35,495 nucleotides of DNA from Chitinophagaceae bacterium. Its GTDB lineage: Bacteria; Bacteroidota; Bacteroidia; Chitinophagales; Chitinophagaceae. Position numbers and translations under genes: made by a program. The notes beneath the pieces are model-generated. The model did not search any database. It was not told the origin of the DNA and worked only from the letters and a program-made list of their open reading frames with translations. This document shows, in pieces, positions 13,868-22,562 of this stretch; positions within the stretch are counted from its first letter, which is position 1, and each line of letters opens with the position of its first letter. The stretch spans positions 1 through 35,495 of the forward strand of contig CANBSW010000029.1 in the NCBI GenBank assembly GCA_947372235.1, read 5' to 3'.

Positions 13868-14956
13868 CTAAGTTTTTGGAACCAATAATAAATTCTTCTG
13901 CAGTGTTTGTTTTAACTGCCGCTTTACCAACTGCCCCATGGTTTTTGCTTTGAGGAAAGAGGGTTGGCCACCAAAATAATCGTGCAATTCTTTTTTTAGT
14001 TGCTCCAGTTTTTCGGGTTGAGAGATGGTATCGTTGCCCATGATGGTTAAGAGTTCCATCATACGGTACCGTTCCGATACTAAACGATAGGTCATCATGG
14101 TTCTTTCTTCGGCCTGGTATTGTGCAATCGATTTTTTATCGAGATGATTCATTACAATATTTACAAATGCCTGATTTTCTTTAAAGAATTGTGGCAGGTA
14201 TAAATTCTTTCTGCCTTCATAAGATTGCTGGTCAAAATCGATGGCGCGGATGCGGTATTGATAATCTTCTATATCCGGTGTGATATTCACCACAAAATTA
14301 TAAGCACGCATATCGCCCAGTAAATGAACAAAACAACGTTCGTTGAATTTTACAAATTCTTTGGCCAGTCTGATCTGATTGGTGGTGGGATCGGTTAAGT
14401 AATTATTGATAAATATATCACCGGGAATACCGGGGATATGTTCTTCTATCAAGGTTGATTTATCTGTTAAATAAGTGAGGCGGTTGGGAGAAAGCAAATG
14501 CTCCAGTTCCAATCCATACACACGACTGGCATCGGCTTGTTTGATATAATAGTGATCGTAGTTATCATTGAATTTATTTACGATCCGGATCCGGAATGGC
14601 TGGCTGTTTCCAAAATAACAAAAATCGATCCTCGCAACATCCAGGTGATTGATGAAACTCATATTCCCTTCCGTTTTCAGCATTGCATAAATACGCACCA
14701 GGTTTTCGCGGAGAAACTGCAGCTGGTCCATATCATACGAAACCTTTTCCCAGGCAGTGTCTTTTCCAAATTTATCTTTGAGTGGTGTTGAGTAAGTATA
14801 GCGTTGCAGGTCGCGATACGTTGCAGAAAGCGGAACTTCCCTTCCATACTTTGTCAGGTATTTTCTTAGCGCTGCATTCACCGGAAAAATAGGTTTCTTG
14901 CGCGAAGGCTTTTCCGACTGGGCAGTGTGGTCTATATCGTCGAATGTGTTAATCAA
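13868..14956 (-). CDS. Uncharacterised protein with kinase-like catalytic motifs, paired with DUF2130
   Basis: I do not recognise a named family. The 362-residue protein contains the order of motifs of a protein-kinase or aminoglycoside-phosphotransferase fold: a beta-strand lysine K139 (YYIKQA), a possible helix-C glutamate E150 or E152, a hinge-like LIEEHIPG (169-176), a catalytic-loop-like HLLGDMRAYN with D215 and N220 (D-x4-N), and a metal-binding IDFD (239-242) where DFG or IDW/FD would be. No glycine-rich loop is obvious, so an inactive pseudokinase is also possible. The helical C-terminus is basic (LVKRQLKQTLQKN). The start ATG at 14956 overlaps the stop of the DUF2130 gene by 8 bases, suggesting translational coupling and joint function. 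Function unknown. Confidence 0.7.
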   Translation of the reverse strand: MINTFDDIDHTAQSEKPSRKKPIFPVNAALRKYLTKYGREVPLSATYRDLQRYTYSTPLKDKFGKDTAWEKVSYDMDQLQFLRENLVRIYAMLKTEGNMSFINHLDVARIDFCYFGNSQPFRIRIVNKFNDNYDHYYIKQADASRVYGLELEHLLSPNRLTYLTDKSTLIEEHIPGIPGDIFINNYLTDPTTNQIRLAKEFVKFNERCFVHLLGDMRAYNFVVNITPDIEDYQYRIRAIDFDQQSYEGRKNLYLPQFFKENQAFVNIVMNHLDKKSIAQYQAEERTMMTYRLVSERYRMMELLTIMGNDTISQPEKLEQLKKELHDYFGGQPSFLKAKTMGQLVKRQLKQTLQKNLLLVPKT

Positions 14957-16199
14957 GTAATATGGGATCGTTATCTTCTAATAAATTCAGGTTTACATCA
15001 GTACCTGCAATTCCTTCTACAGAACCTCTGATGTAGGCTGCATTGAGTAATACTTTTTCCAGTTGTTTTTCTCTTGCCTTCCATAGTTTTTCCATCGCAT
15101 CACGTTCGCGCTGGATGCTGAGTTTCATGCTCAAAAAGCCTTCACGAATGGCTTTCCACTGCTCGTTAAACTCAGTTCCTGTAAGATAATCGTATAACAT
15201 AACCATCTTATCGCCTTTGTTTTCCTGGCTTTTTTTGGCTTCATAAATTTTCAGCAATGCATCGCGAAGCAATAATGCTACGCTTTTTACTTCGGAGAAA
15301 GAGCAAATATAAACGCCGTCCTTTTCACCAAATCTTTCCATGTCTTTCGGAAAAGCCTGTGTTACAATTACTGCAACATCTGCACCAAGTGTGCGCATAT
15401 CTGCTTTTAATTTTTCTATCCAGTCGTTTGCGAAATCTTTGGTACGTTTACTCTCATAAATAATTCTTCCTACTTCATTTCCAAAACGATTGTGTACAGT
15501 TTGAATACAATCTGCACCACGAACGCCTTTACCAACGGGTTCAATTTTATCAAACGTAAAAGTTGATTGGAGCATTTCTTCCAGCATCAACTCCTGTACT
15601 TCACCTTGCAATTGCATACTGCCCTGTTCAGATTTGCGGCGCATTTCTTCGGCCAGTTTTTTCTGATCGTCCAGTTGCTTTTCCAGTTCTTTCAAACGTA
15701 ACTGGTATTCCTGATCTTTCAGGCTGGCTTTTTCACTTTCTTCTTTTTGTAATTGTTCTTTTAGCTTACCGCGCTCTTCTATCAACTGTCGTTGCACAGA
15801 GATCTCTAATTCTTCTTCTTTTGTTTTGAGTTGTTGTTCTTTCTGTAAAAATTCGAGTTCTTTTTTGCGGGCTTCTTTTAATTTTTCTTCAGTTTCTGTT
15901 GCATTTTGTTGCAGCATCTTCATCTGATTCTCAAAATCAGTAACTACAGATTTGCGGATAGATTCCTGAAGTTCTTCCTGAAGTTTATTTTTTTCGGTTT
16001 CTATAAGCTTGCGTGTTTCTTCATCCTTGGCAGATAATTGCTGCAACAAAGAAGTTTCTTTTTGTTTAAATTCTTCATCTTTCTTTTTCTGCCAATCTAC
16101 CATCTTGCCTCGCAGCTCTTTTTCTATCTCATCCCGCATAGAATCGCCGGGTTCGAACTGGTGGTTACAATTGGGACATGTGATGATAAAATCTGCCAT
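14949..16199 (-). CDS. DUF2130 family protein: zinc ribbon, coiled coil, nuclease-like domain
   Basis: A 416-residue cytoplasmic protein. The N-terminus MADFIITCPNCNHQF begins a small zinc-ribbon-like motif with C8 and C11. Residues about 22-200 form a long, highly charged coiled coil rich in K, E and Q. The C-terminal DUF2130 domain has E203 in VQELMLEEML, D230 in GADCIQ, and E249-S-K251 in IIYESKRTK, the order E...D...ExK of PD-(D/E)XK nucleases. DUF2130 itself is a known family with no settled function. The gene is first in a two-gene unit with the kinase-like gene (8-base overlap) and is divergent from the DUF6786-like gene across 195 bases. ATG at 16199. Confidence 0.88.
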   Translation of the reverse strand: MADFIITCPNCNHQFEPGDSMRDEIEKELRGKMVDWQKKKDEEFKQKETSLLQQLSAKDEETRKLIETEKNKLQEELQESIRKSVVTDFENQMKMLQQNATETEEKLKEARKKELEFLQKEQQLKTKEEELEISVQRQLIEERGKLKEQLQKEESEKASLKDQEYQLRLKELEKQLDDQKKLAEEMRRKSEQGSMQLQGEVQELMLEEMLQSTFTFDKIEPVGKGVRGADCIQTVHNRFGNEVGRIIYESKRTKDFANDWIEKLKADMRTLGADVAVIVTQAFPKDMERFGEKDGVYICSFSEVKSVALLLRDALLKIYEAKKSQENKGDKMVMLYDYLTGTEFNEQWKAIREGFLSMKLSIQRERDAMEKLWKAREKQLEKVLLNAAYIRGSVEGIAGTDVNLNLLEDNDPILLD

Positions 16200-16394
16200 C
16201 TGTTATTTTTTACAAAGTAACGCCTTGTACCCATAATTCCTGAAAAAAATCAAATAGCACAGGTTCGTATTCCTTTCATTTTATTACGAGATTCTTCTTT
16301 TGATTCCGTAAATTTCCTGCTTTTTCACTTTCAGAAGAAAGCTTCGTATCTTATATCCTGAGCATCTTACTGTGAGCTGAAAAAACTATCTTTT

Positions 16395-17573
16395 ATGATG
16401 ACAAGCCTGATCTCCGTTTTTTCTTTTTTTGCGATTATACTATTGTTTTCCTGTACAAATAAGAAAACAAATTTTTCCCGTGATCTGCAGTTTCTTCAGA
16501 AGTATGATAAGGTGATCGTTTTAAGCGAAGGGGAAGCATCTGTAATTGTATCACCAAAATACCAGGGCAAAGTATTCACTTCTACATCAGATGGGAAAGC
16601 CAGCTTTGGCTGGATCCATTACAGTGCATTTGATGGGCCGCTTAACCAGCACATGAATGCCTATGGCGGAGAGAACCGTTTGTGGCTGGGGCCAGAGGGT
16701 GGGAAATATTCTTTATTCTTTACCAAAGATGCAAAAATGGAGTTCGCCAACTGGAAAACCCCGGCGGCTTTTGATAATGAACCCTGGAATTTGCAAAGTC
16801 AGGATGCTCATTCGGTACTAATGCAAAAACAAATGATACTCACTAATTATACAGGCAGTTTACTGGATATTACTATTGAAAGAAAGATCAGTTTGTTAAG
16901 TAATGTTGAAATAGAAAATAAGTTAGGTATTTCAGTAGCAGGAGTTAAATCAGTTGGTTATCAAACCGATAATTTGATCCGAAATACCGGAGCGCATGCC
17001 TGGACAGATACAACCGGAGCTCCGTGTATTTGGATTCTGGACATGTTTCCGCCATCTGATCAAACTACCATTGTGATACCTTACCGAAAAGATGCTGAAC
17101 GCCCTGCAACAACGGATTATTTTGGGGAAATACCAGCGGAAAGGGTGCATTTGAAACATGATATATTATTCTTTAAGGCAGATGGGAAGAGTAGGGGGAA
17201 ATTGGGTATTCACCCTACTGCAGCAGGAAGCGTGGCTGGCAGTTATAATGCAGACAAAAAAGAACTGACCATAACGCTATTTGATATTGATAATAGTGCC
17301 AGGTATCTAAATCAGGAATGGAAAACTAACAAGCCCCCGTTTAGCGGTGATGCTGTAAATGCCTACAATGATGGCCCATTGGCAGATGGTAAACAGATGG
17401 GGCCATTCTATGAAATTGAATCGGTATCCCCCGCTGCTTTTTTGCAACCGAATGAATCTTTGATGCATAAACACTGTGTATTCCATTTTTCCGGAGAGAA
17501 GAAAGGATTGGATCAGATTTCAAAGAAAGTATTTGGAATTTCTTTGAAACAGATTTCTGATGTGTTTAAATGA
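16395..17573 (+). CDS. DUF6786-like lipoprotein
   Basis: A 392-residue protein with a lipoprotein signal peptide: MMTSLISVFSFFAIILLFSC, cysteine C20 as the lipid-bearing residue. The body contains NAYGGENRLWLGPEGGKYSLFF and long beta-rich stretches, which I associate with DUF6786, a Bacteroidota lipoprotein family whose shape resembles galactose-mutarotase-like sandwiches; a role in glycan handling is only inference. Two adjacent ATGs (16395 and 16398) are possible starts. It is divergent from DUF2130 and is followed by a bidirectional terminator shared with tRNA-Leu. An octamer TATCTTTT sits directly before the ATG and is one base off the -7 consensus, but too close for a normal leader. Confidence 0.7.
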   Translation: MMTSLISVFSFFAIILLFSCTNKKTNFSRDLQFLQKYDKVIVLSEGEASVIVSPKYQGKVFTSTSDGKASFGWIHYSAFDGPLNQHMNAYGGENRLWLGPEGGKYSLFFTKDAKMEFANWKTPAAFDNEPWNLQSQDAHSVLMQKQMILTNYTGSLLDITIERKISLLSNVEIENKLGISVAGVKSVGYQTDNLIRNTGAHAWTDTTGAPCIWILDMFPPSDQTTIVIPYRKDAERPATTDYFGEIPAERVHLKHDILFFKADGKSRGKLGIHPTAAGSVAGSYNADKKELTITLFDIDNSARYLNQEWKTNKPPFSGDAVNAYNDGPLADGKQMGPFYEIESVSPAAFLQPNESLMHKHCVFHFSGEKKGLDQISKKVFGISLKQISDVFK

Positions 17574-17610
17574 AAACTGCCTTTATAGGCAACTTGAATT
17601 TACAAAATAA

Positions 17611-17642
17611 AAAACCCCCATTAATCTAATTATGGGGGTTTT
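17611..17642. terminator. Bidirectional intrinsic terminator
   Basis: The arms 17611-17621 (AAAACCCCCAT) and 17632-17642 are exact reverse complements with a 10-base loop, and each strand reads a GC stem followed by T residues. It lies after the DUF6786-like gene on the plus strand and just after tRNA-Leu on the minus strand, so it can serve both. Confidence 0.8.
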
Positions 17643-17643
17643 G

Positions 17644-17729
17644 TGCGAAAGAGGAGATTCGAACTCCCACGCCCGGTAAAAGGCGCTACCACCTCAAAGT
17701 AGTGCGTCTACCAATTTCGCCACCTTCGC
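17644..17729 (-). tRNA. tRNA-Leu (anticodon GAG)
   Basis: Read on the minus strand, the RNA starts GCGAAGG and ends CTTTCGC-A, giving a 7-bp acceptor stem with one G-U pair. The D arm holds AATTGGTAGACGC; the anticodon stem CTACT/GGTAG closes a loop TTGAGGT with anticodon GAG, which reads CUC and CUU. A long variable arm (class II tRNA) and a T loop GTTCGAATC are present. The sequence closely follows E. coli tRNA-Leu. The CCA end is not encoded (A is followed by CAA) and must be added afterwards. A terminator follows immediately at 17611-17642. Confidence 0.95.
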
Positions 17730-17796
17730 AGTTTGGGAGGGCAAATGTAAAGAAAATAGAGATAAAGATTAGAGGCTTCCCTTTCTGAATTGTAAT

Positions 17797-17865
17797 TTTT
17801 TTGCCACAGATGCACAGATTAGCACCGATTTAATCAGTGGTAATCTGTGCATCTGTGGCAAAAAA
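17797..17865. repeat. Inverted repeat with 25-bp perfect arms next to argS stop
   Basis: The arms 17797-17821 (TTTTTTGCCACAGATGCACA...) and 17841-17865 are exact reverse complements with a 19-base spacer; pairing continues outward with a small insertion. It ends five bases before the argS stop codon. The phrase AATCTGTGCATCTGTGGC is a recurring intergenic repeat in many genomes. On the minus strand the left arm ends in T residues, so it could also terminate argS. Confidence 0.8.
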
Positions 17866-17870
17866 GAAAA

Positions 17871-19658
17871 TTACATCCTCTCCGGAACCCTAATTCCTAA
17901 AACATTCATCCCGGTTTTTATTACCTGTGCGGTTAATTGGGATAATTGTAAACGAAGTGTTTTCTTCTCCTCGTTTTCAGCATTGCCGATTGAATGTTCT
18001 GTATAAAATGAATTAAATGTTTTCGCGAGATTGAATATATAAATAGCCACTTTAGATGGGTCATGTTCATCGGCAGCATCCTGTAAAACAGATGGAAACA
18101 TTTCCAAATGAATGGATAATTCTTTTTCCAGTGGGAAAAGAGTTTGCGCCTCCGTAATAACTCCCAACTCCAGACTCCCAACTCCAGACTTCCTCAATAT
18201 ACTTTTGATCCTCGCATGTGTGTATTGAATGAACGGCCCGGTAAACCCGTGGAAATCGATACTTTCTTCGGGATTGAAAACCATTTTCTTTTTAGGATCA
18301 ACACGCAGTAAAAAAAACTTTAAGGCGCCCAATCCAATCGTATCATAAAGCTCTTCGAGTTCTTCTGCTGTAAAGTCTTTTACTTTTCCCAATTCTTCTG
18401 TTTTCTGACGGGCAATGTTTACCATTTCTTCTACCAGATCATCTGCATCAACCACTGTTCCTTCGCGACTTTTCATTTTACCGGTTGGTAATTCCACCAT
18501 ACCATAACTTAAATGATAGATACCATCTGCCGAAGGCAATCCTAATTTCTGGCAGATCAGTTTCAACACTTTAAAATGATAATTCTGTTCATCACCCACC
18601 ACATAAATACTTTGTTTGGCGTTGAACTCTTTTTGTTTTTGTTCGGCCAGACCAATATCCTGTGTGATGTAAACGGAAGTGCCGTCTTTTCTTCTAACCA
18701 GTTTTTCATCGAGTCCGTCAGAAGTTAGATCTATCCAAACACTGCCATCTGCTTTCTGGTAAAAAACACCTTTTTCCAAACCCGTTTCAACAAGGTCTTT
18801 TCCTAATAAATAGGTATTGCTTTCGTAATAGGTTTTATCAAAATCGCTTCCGATCCTTTTGTAGGTACTATCAAACCCTGCATATACCCAGCTGTTCATA
18901 TTACGCCAGAGTTCCATCACTTCAGGTTTTCCTGCTTCCCAATCCAATAACATTTGCTGGGTGGCTTTCATGATTGGTGCGCTCTTTTCTGCTTCCTCAT
19001 CCAGTTTTCCCTGGGCTTTTAATTCTTCTACCTGTCTTTTGTATTCGTCATTAAATTTTACGTAGTAATCGCCAACAAAATGATCACCCTTGGTATGGGT
19101 TGATTCAGGTGTAGCCCCATTGCCAAACATTTGCCAGGCGATCATACTCTTACAAATATGAATACCACGATCGTTTACAATACAGGTTTTGGCTACTTCA
19201 TTTCCGTTGGCTTTTAAGATCTCGGCAATACTTCTTCCCAGAAAATTGTTTCTCAAATGCCCCAGGTGCAAGGGTTTGTTGGTGTTGGGAGAGGAGTACT
19301 CCACCATCACTTTTGTACCATTGAATGCCGCTTCACCAAAATGTTCATTTGTAAATTGTGTTTGTATAAAAGATAACCAATATGCATCTCCAATGGTCAG
19401 ATTTAAGAAGCCTTTGATCACATTATAAGCAGTGAACAATTCCGGGTGTTGGGCAACAATATAAGAGCCCAGTTCCTGCCCCAGTGCATCGGGCGACTTT
19501 TTCAATTGTTTGATAAAGGCAAACAAAACCACCGTATAATCTCCCTCAAATTCTGGCTTGGTGGCATTCACCAATACATCATTTGGCTGCAAATCAATAC
19601 CATATAATTGGTGGATGGCAGCGGCGGTAACTTCTTTTATTTTAAATGCAACACTCAT
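17871..19658 (-). CDS. argS: Arginyl-tRNA synthetase
   Basis: It attaches arginine to tRNA-Arg. The 595-residue class I synthetase shows an N-terminal Arg-tRNA-synthetase-specific domain (about 1-90), the HIGH-type motif HLGH (131-134) in SSPNTNKPLHLGHLRNNFLG, the KMSKS-type KMKSREG (394-400), and the DALR anticodon-binding domain with GFTGPFIQYTHARIKSIL and the end GIRVPERM. Length is normal. ATG at 19658, with a -7-like octamer TACTTTTG on the minus strand at 19679-19686, 20 bases ahead; no -33 element is clear. Divergent from the GtrA gene. Confidence 0.97.
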   Translation of the reverse strand: MSVAFKIKEVTAAAIHQLYGIDLQPNDVLVNATKPEFEGDYTVVLFAFIKQLKKSPDALGQELGSYIVAQHPELFTAYNVIKGFLNLTIGDAYWLSFIQTQFTNEHFGEAAFNGTKVMVEYSSPNTNKPLHLGHLRNNFLGRSIAEILKANGNEVAKTCIVNDRGIHICKSMIAWQMFGNGATPESTHTKGDHFVGDYYVKFNDEYKRQVEELKAQGKLDEEAEKSAPIMKATQQMLLDWEAGKPEVMELWRNMNSWVYAGFDSTYKRIGSDFDKTYYESNTYLLGKDLVETGLEKGVFYQKADGSVWIDLTSDGLDEKLVRRKDGTSVYITQDIGLAEQKQKEFNAKQSIYVVGDEQNYHFKVLKLICQKLGLPSADGIYHLSYGMVELPTGKMKSREGTVVDADDLVEEMVNIARQKTEELGKVKDFTAEELEELYDTIGLGALKFFLLRVDPKKKMVFNPEESIDFHGFTGPFIQYTHARIKSILRKSGVGSLELGVITEAQTLFPLEKELSIHLEMFPSVLQDAADEHDPSKVAIYIFNLAKTFNSFYTEHSIGNAENEEKKTLRLQLSQLTAQVIKTGMNVLGIRVPERM

Positions 19659-19716
19659 TTCTTAACAATTTCGACTGGCAAAAGTAACTAATTAAGAACT
19701 ACCTTCGCTGCCACTT

Positions 19717-20214
19717 ATGCGAAAGCTACACGATTTCATACGTGGCCTGATACTGGGTGTAGTGGATTTCTTTTACCCACTATTCAAAAAGTTCATGCCC
19801 TTACAGACCTTTAGGTATGCGGCCTGTGGCGGGTTTAATACTACCTTGGACATTACCCTTTTCTTTATTTCCTATAATTTTATTTTAAAAAAACAACCTA
19901 TTCATGTTTCGTTTTTAACGATAGGACCGCATATTGCTGCTTTTTTGATCGGGTTCTGTGTAACTTTTCCCATTGGGTTTTATTTGAGTCGTTATGTGGT
20001 TTTTCAGGAAACATCGGTTGCTAAACACGAACAATTGGGTAAATATTTTATGGTTGTTTTGGGATGCCTGTTTTTAAATTACGGCTTCCTGAAATTGTTT
20101 GTAGATGTGTTTGGATGGTATCCTACACCGTCTAAATTACTCACTACTGTTTTTGTGGTGGCTTTTAGTTATCTCACACAAAAGAATTATACGTTTAAGG
20201 CGACGGAAGCATAA
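19717..20214 (+). CDS. GtrA family membrane protein
   Basis: A 165-residue integral membrane protein. After a basic N-terminus (MRKLHDFIRGLI) the GtrA-like domain begins FRYAACGGFNTTLDITLFFISYNF, followed by IGPHIAAFLIGFCVTFPIGFYLSRYVVF, KYFMVVLGCLFLNYGFLKLFV and LLTTVFVVAFSYLTQKNYTF: four transmembrane segments. The family is linked to moving or anchoring lipid-linked sugars for surface polysaccharides. No glycosyltransferase gene is adjacent, so the substrate is unknown. ATG at 19717; it is preceded by TACCTTCG, one base off the -7 consensus. It is convergent with the beta-helix gene, with a hairpin between. Confidence 0.9.
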   Translation: MRKLHDFIRGLILGVVDFFYPLFKKFMPLQTFRYAACGGFNTTLDITLFFISYNFILKKQPIHVSFLTIGPHIAAFLIGFCVTFPIGFYLSRYVVFQETSVAKHEQLGKYFMVVLGCLFLNYGFLKLFVDVFGWYPTPSKLLTTVFVVAFSYLTQKNYTFKATEA

Positions 20215-20246
20215 TAAGATCTCTGCGGCAAACTCTGCTACCCCTT

Positions 20247-20316
20247 TCTCTGTGGTTGGAAAGAGTTTCAATATTTAGGCTACTCGAATATGCTAAACTC
20301 TTTCCAACCGCAGAGA
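20247..20316. repeat. Inverted repeat between GtrA and beta-helix genes
   Basis: The arms 20247-20268 (TCTCTGTGGTTGGAAAGAGT...) and 20295-20316 pair over 22 bases with one G-T mismatch; inside, ATATT (20271-20275) pairs with AATAT (20287-20291). A further copy of CTCTGCGG occurs at 20221-20228. It lies in the 127-base gap between two convergent stops; it may stop both transcripts or be a dispersed repeat. Confidence 0.75.
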
Positions 20317-20341
20317 AGCATAGCTTTCGCATAGTTTTTAA

Positions 20342-22513
20342 TTATTTAAAATCTCTTTCCGGTTTGATATAGAATTGCATAGTTGCCAACCCCGTTTTTT
20401 CTGCATGCACAAATTTAAAACTATGTTCCCCGGCTTTTAATTTGATACTGATTCGGTGGTTTGTGTTTTCATCAAGTTCGGTGTATTGGCTGTCCCAGGC
20501 ATTGATTACTTCGTGGTTATCTATGAATAGTTTTGCATAATCATCGGCGGTAATGCTGATGTGGTATGTGTTCTCTTCCAGTATCATTTTAGTGGTTGCC
20601 ACTGTGGCAAATGAATCTGCCGGTAATCCTTTACCGATCGCACCCCACCATGTGTAATCAATCTTATCGGCAGTGGTTGAGTAAACCGGAGTTTCATCAA
20701 AGAGTTTTATGAAATTGGTATACTCTTTTGCAGGGTCATGTATGCCATCCCATTTATACCAGTTGATATCCCATTTACACAATGGCTGAAATTCTTGAAA
20801 TGCAAATGAGTTATTGCCATCTTGTGGTTTTCCTAATGCATTTACAAAAACGGGTCCAGCATAACTGAGTTCAATACTTCTATTCTGAATATTTTTATCA
20901 GCTTTTGCAGTTATGGTTGAGGGGAAACTATTTTCTTTTTTCTCAATGATCTCAAAGCCATTAATTTTTTTAATGCCCCAATTTCCTTTTGGTCCAAGAA
21001 TTTCAAATTGATAAATGCCTGTGCTGTCAATATTTTTCAACCAAACCAGCGGGTATCTGAAATCATAAGGTCCCCATTCGGTAATTCGCATTTCCTGTAA
21101 ACCTTGTGGAACAATGGTTTCAGGAAGTTTCACGGCCTTAATGGTTTTTAATCTTTCATCTTTCTGGTATTCCATATCCAGTGGTTCTTCATCTCGTGAG
21201 CTATCAAAATTATCAATTCTATCACCCAGTTTTAAATAGGCGGTTACATCTGTTTTTTTATTACCACTTAATACAATCGTATCCGTTCCCATCAAATCGA
21301 AAGCTAATGGGGTTGAATTAAACTGGTTAGTGGCGATCCAGTAATTACGACTCAGCGTATTTCTTTTTTGTGCGTAGATCCAATCGGCAGGTTGTTTTTC
21401 TCTCGACCATAATTTCACTCCCGTTTTATCATTGGTAAACTGATTCAAAACGATATTGATATTTTGTCCGTGTTCAATGGCAATACCAATTTTGTTGTTT
21501 TCGAAAATATTATCAGTTATGTCGGTATCATAACTATACCCTCCCCATACACCATGATCGCAATTCTTAATGATATTTTTCATGATCAGGTTTCGGCTGA
21601 AAGTTACTTCAACACCATTGGTTGGCGCATAGGAAAAATCGTTACCATACAAAAAATTATCATTACATCCACCTTCTCCTGTATCCATTGTGGTTTGTCC
21701 CGCCCATAAAAAAAATCCGTCGCCGCTGTGGGTGGCGGTATTGAAGGCGAAAATATTATTGCTGCACTGCTCAAATACAAGGATGCCCGCACTATCCTGG
21801 CCACGTTTGTATTTGCCATAACTAAATCCACGAACATTATAATCTAAACGGTTATGATAAATTCTATTATTACTACTTCTATACATCCCAATACCAATGG
21901 CTGAATTGAATGAAAAATTATTATCAGTTACTTCGGCTTTTTCGCATCCTGTCATCATCAATGCGCATTGTCCGCCGGTTACGGTATTATTGGTGATGGT
22001 GGCTTTGTTACATTTTCTCAAATAAATAGCGGCACCATATCGAAACCATTCATCGTGCTCATTATGATGGTAGCTCATCCAGTCGCTTACATCTTCCCGT
22101 TCCCGGTTGCTTTGCAGATGCTGACGCCAGTTGTAACTCAGATCGCATTTATCAATCGTGATATTATCCGCGCTGTCTGCCAATATCGCTATTTTATAAC
22201 CATGGATCAAAGCATTTTTGATGATGATATTTTTGGATCCTTTTTTTACTAAAATAGCAAGACCATAAAACTCATCCGGTCTTGTTTTATCATTAGAGCC
22301 CTGTAAAATGGCATGGTTAAAATCTACCGTAATGTCTTTTCCTTCAATTACAATTAATGCCTGTTTTACACCAATCGATGCATTTAAATTATAAGTGTTG
22401 GCATTAACAATGACAGATTTTTTAATAACCAGCCCGGCTTTCAGGTCAATTGTTTCAGCAATTATTGATGATTGTAAAAAAAACAGCAGACAAGCGGTAA
22501 GAATAGATTTCAT
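20342..22513 (-). CDS. Secreted parallel beta-helix (NosD-like) protein with C-terminal PA14-like domain
   Basis: A 723-residue exported protein. A signal peptide is visible (MKSILTACLLFFLQSSIIAET). Residues about 60-400 contain the repeats of a right-handed parallel beta-helix: stacked phrases such as NITIDKCDLSYN, KATITNNTVTGG, AEVTDNNFSFNSAIG, TDITDNIFENNKIGIAIEHGQ and NINIVLNQFTNDKTGV. Such helices occur in NosD and carbohydrate-active enzymes. The last 150 residues (YHISITADDYAKLFIDNHEVINAWD...HRISIKLKAGEHSFKFVHAE) look like a PA14 carbohydrate-binding fold. A polysaccharide lyase or binding role is possible, but no catalytic set is recognised. No Nos cluster genes are present, so NosD itself is unlikely. 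ATG at 22513, 49 bases after the DUF5686 gene. Confidence 0.75.
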   Translation of the reverse strand: MKSILTACLLFFLQSSIIAETIDLKAGLVIKKSVIVNANTYNLNASIGVKQALIVIEGKDITVDFNHAILQGSNDKTRPDEFYGLAILVKKGSKNIIIKNALIHGYKIAILADSADNITIDKCDLSYNWRQHLQSNREREDVSDWMSYHHNEHDEWFRYGAAIYLRKCNKATITNNTVTGGQCALMMTGCEKAEVTDNNFSFNSAIGIGMYRSSNNRIYHNRLDYNVRGFSYGKYKRGQDSAGILVFEQCSNNIFAFNTATHSGDGFFLWAGQTTMDTGEGGCNDNFLYGNDFSYAPTNGVEVTFSRNLIMKNIIKNCDHGVWGGYSYDTDITDNIFENNKIGIAIEHGQNINIVLNQFTNDKTGVKLWSREKQPADWIYAQKRNTLSRNYWIATNQFNSTPLAFDLMGTDTIVLSGNKKTDVTAYLKLGDRIDNFDSSRDEEPLDMEYQKDERLKTIKAVKLPETIVPQGLQEMRITEWGPYDFRYPLVWLKNIDSTGIYQFEILGPKGNWGIKKINGFEIIEKKENSFPSTITAKADKNIQNRSIELSYAGPVFVNALGKPQDGNNSFAFQEFQPLCKWDINWYKWDGIHDPAKEYTNFIKLFDETPVYSTTADKIDYTWWGAIGKGLPADSFATVATTKMILEENTYHISITADDYAKLFIDNHEVINAWDSQYTELDENTNHRISIKLKAGEHSFKFVHAEKTGLATMQFYIKPERDFK

Positions 22514-22562
22514 AGCATTAAAGTTAGGAAAATCAAGTTCCGGATGATGCTTTTATTAAAAC

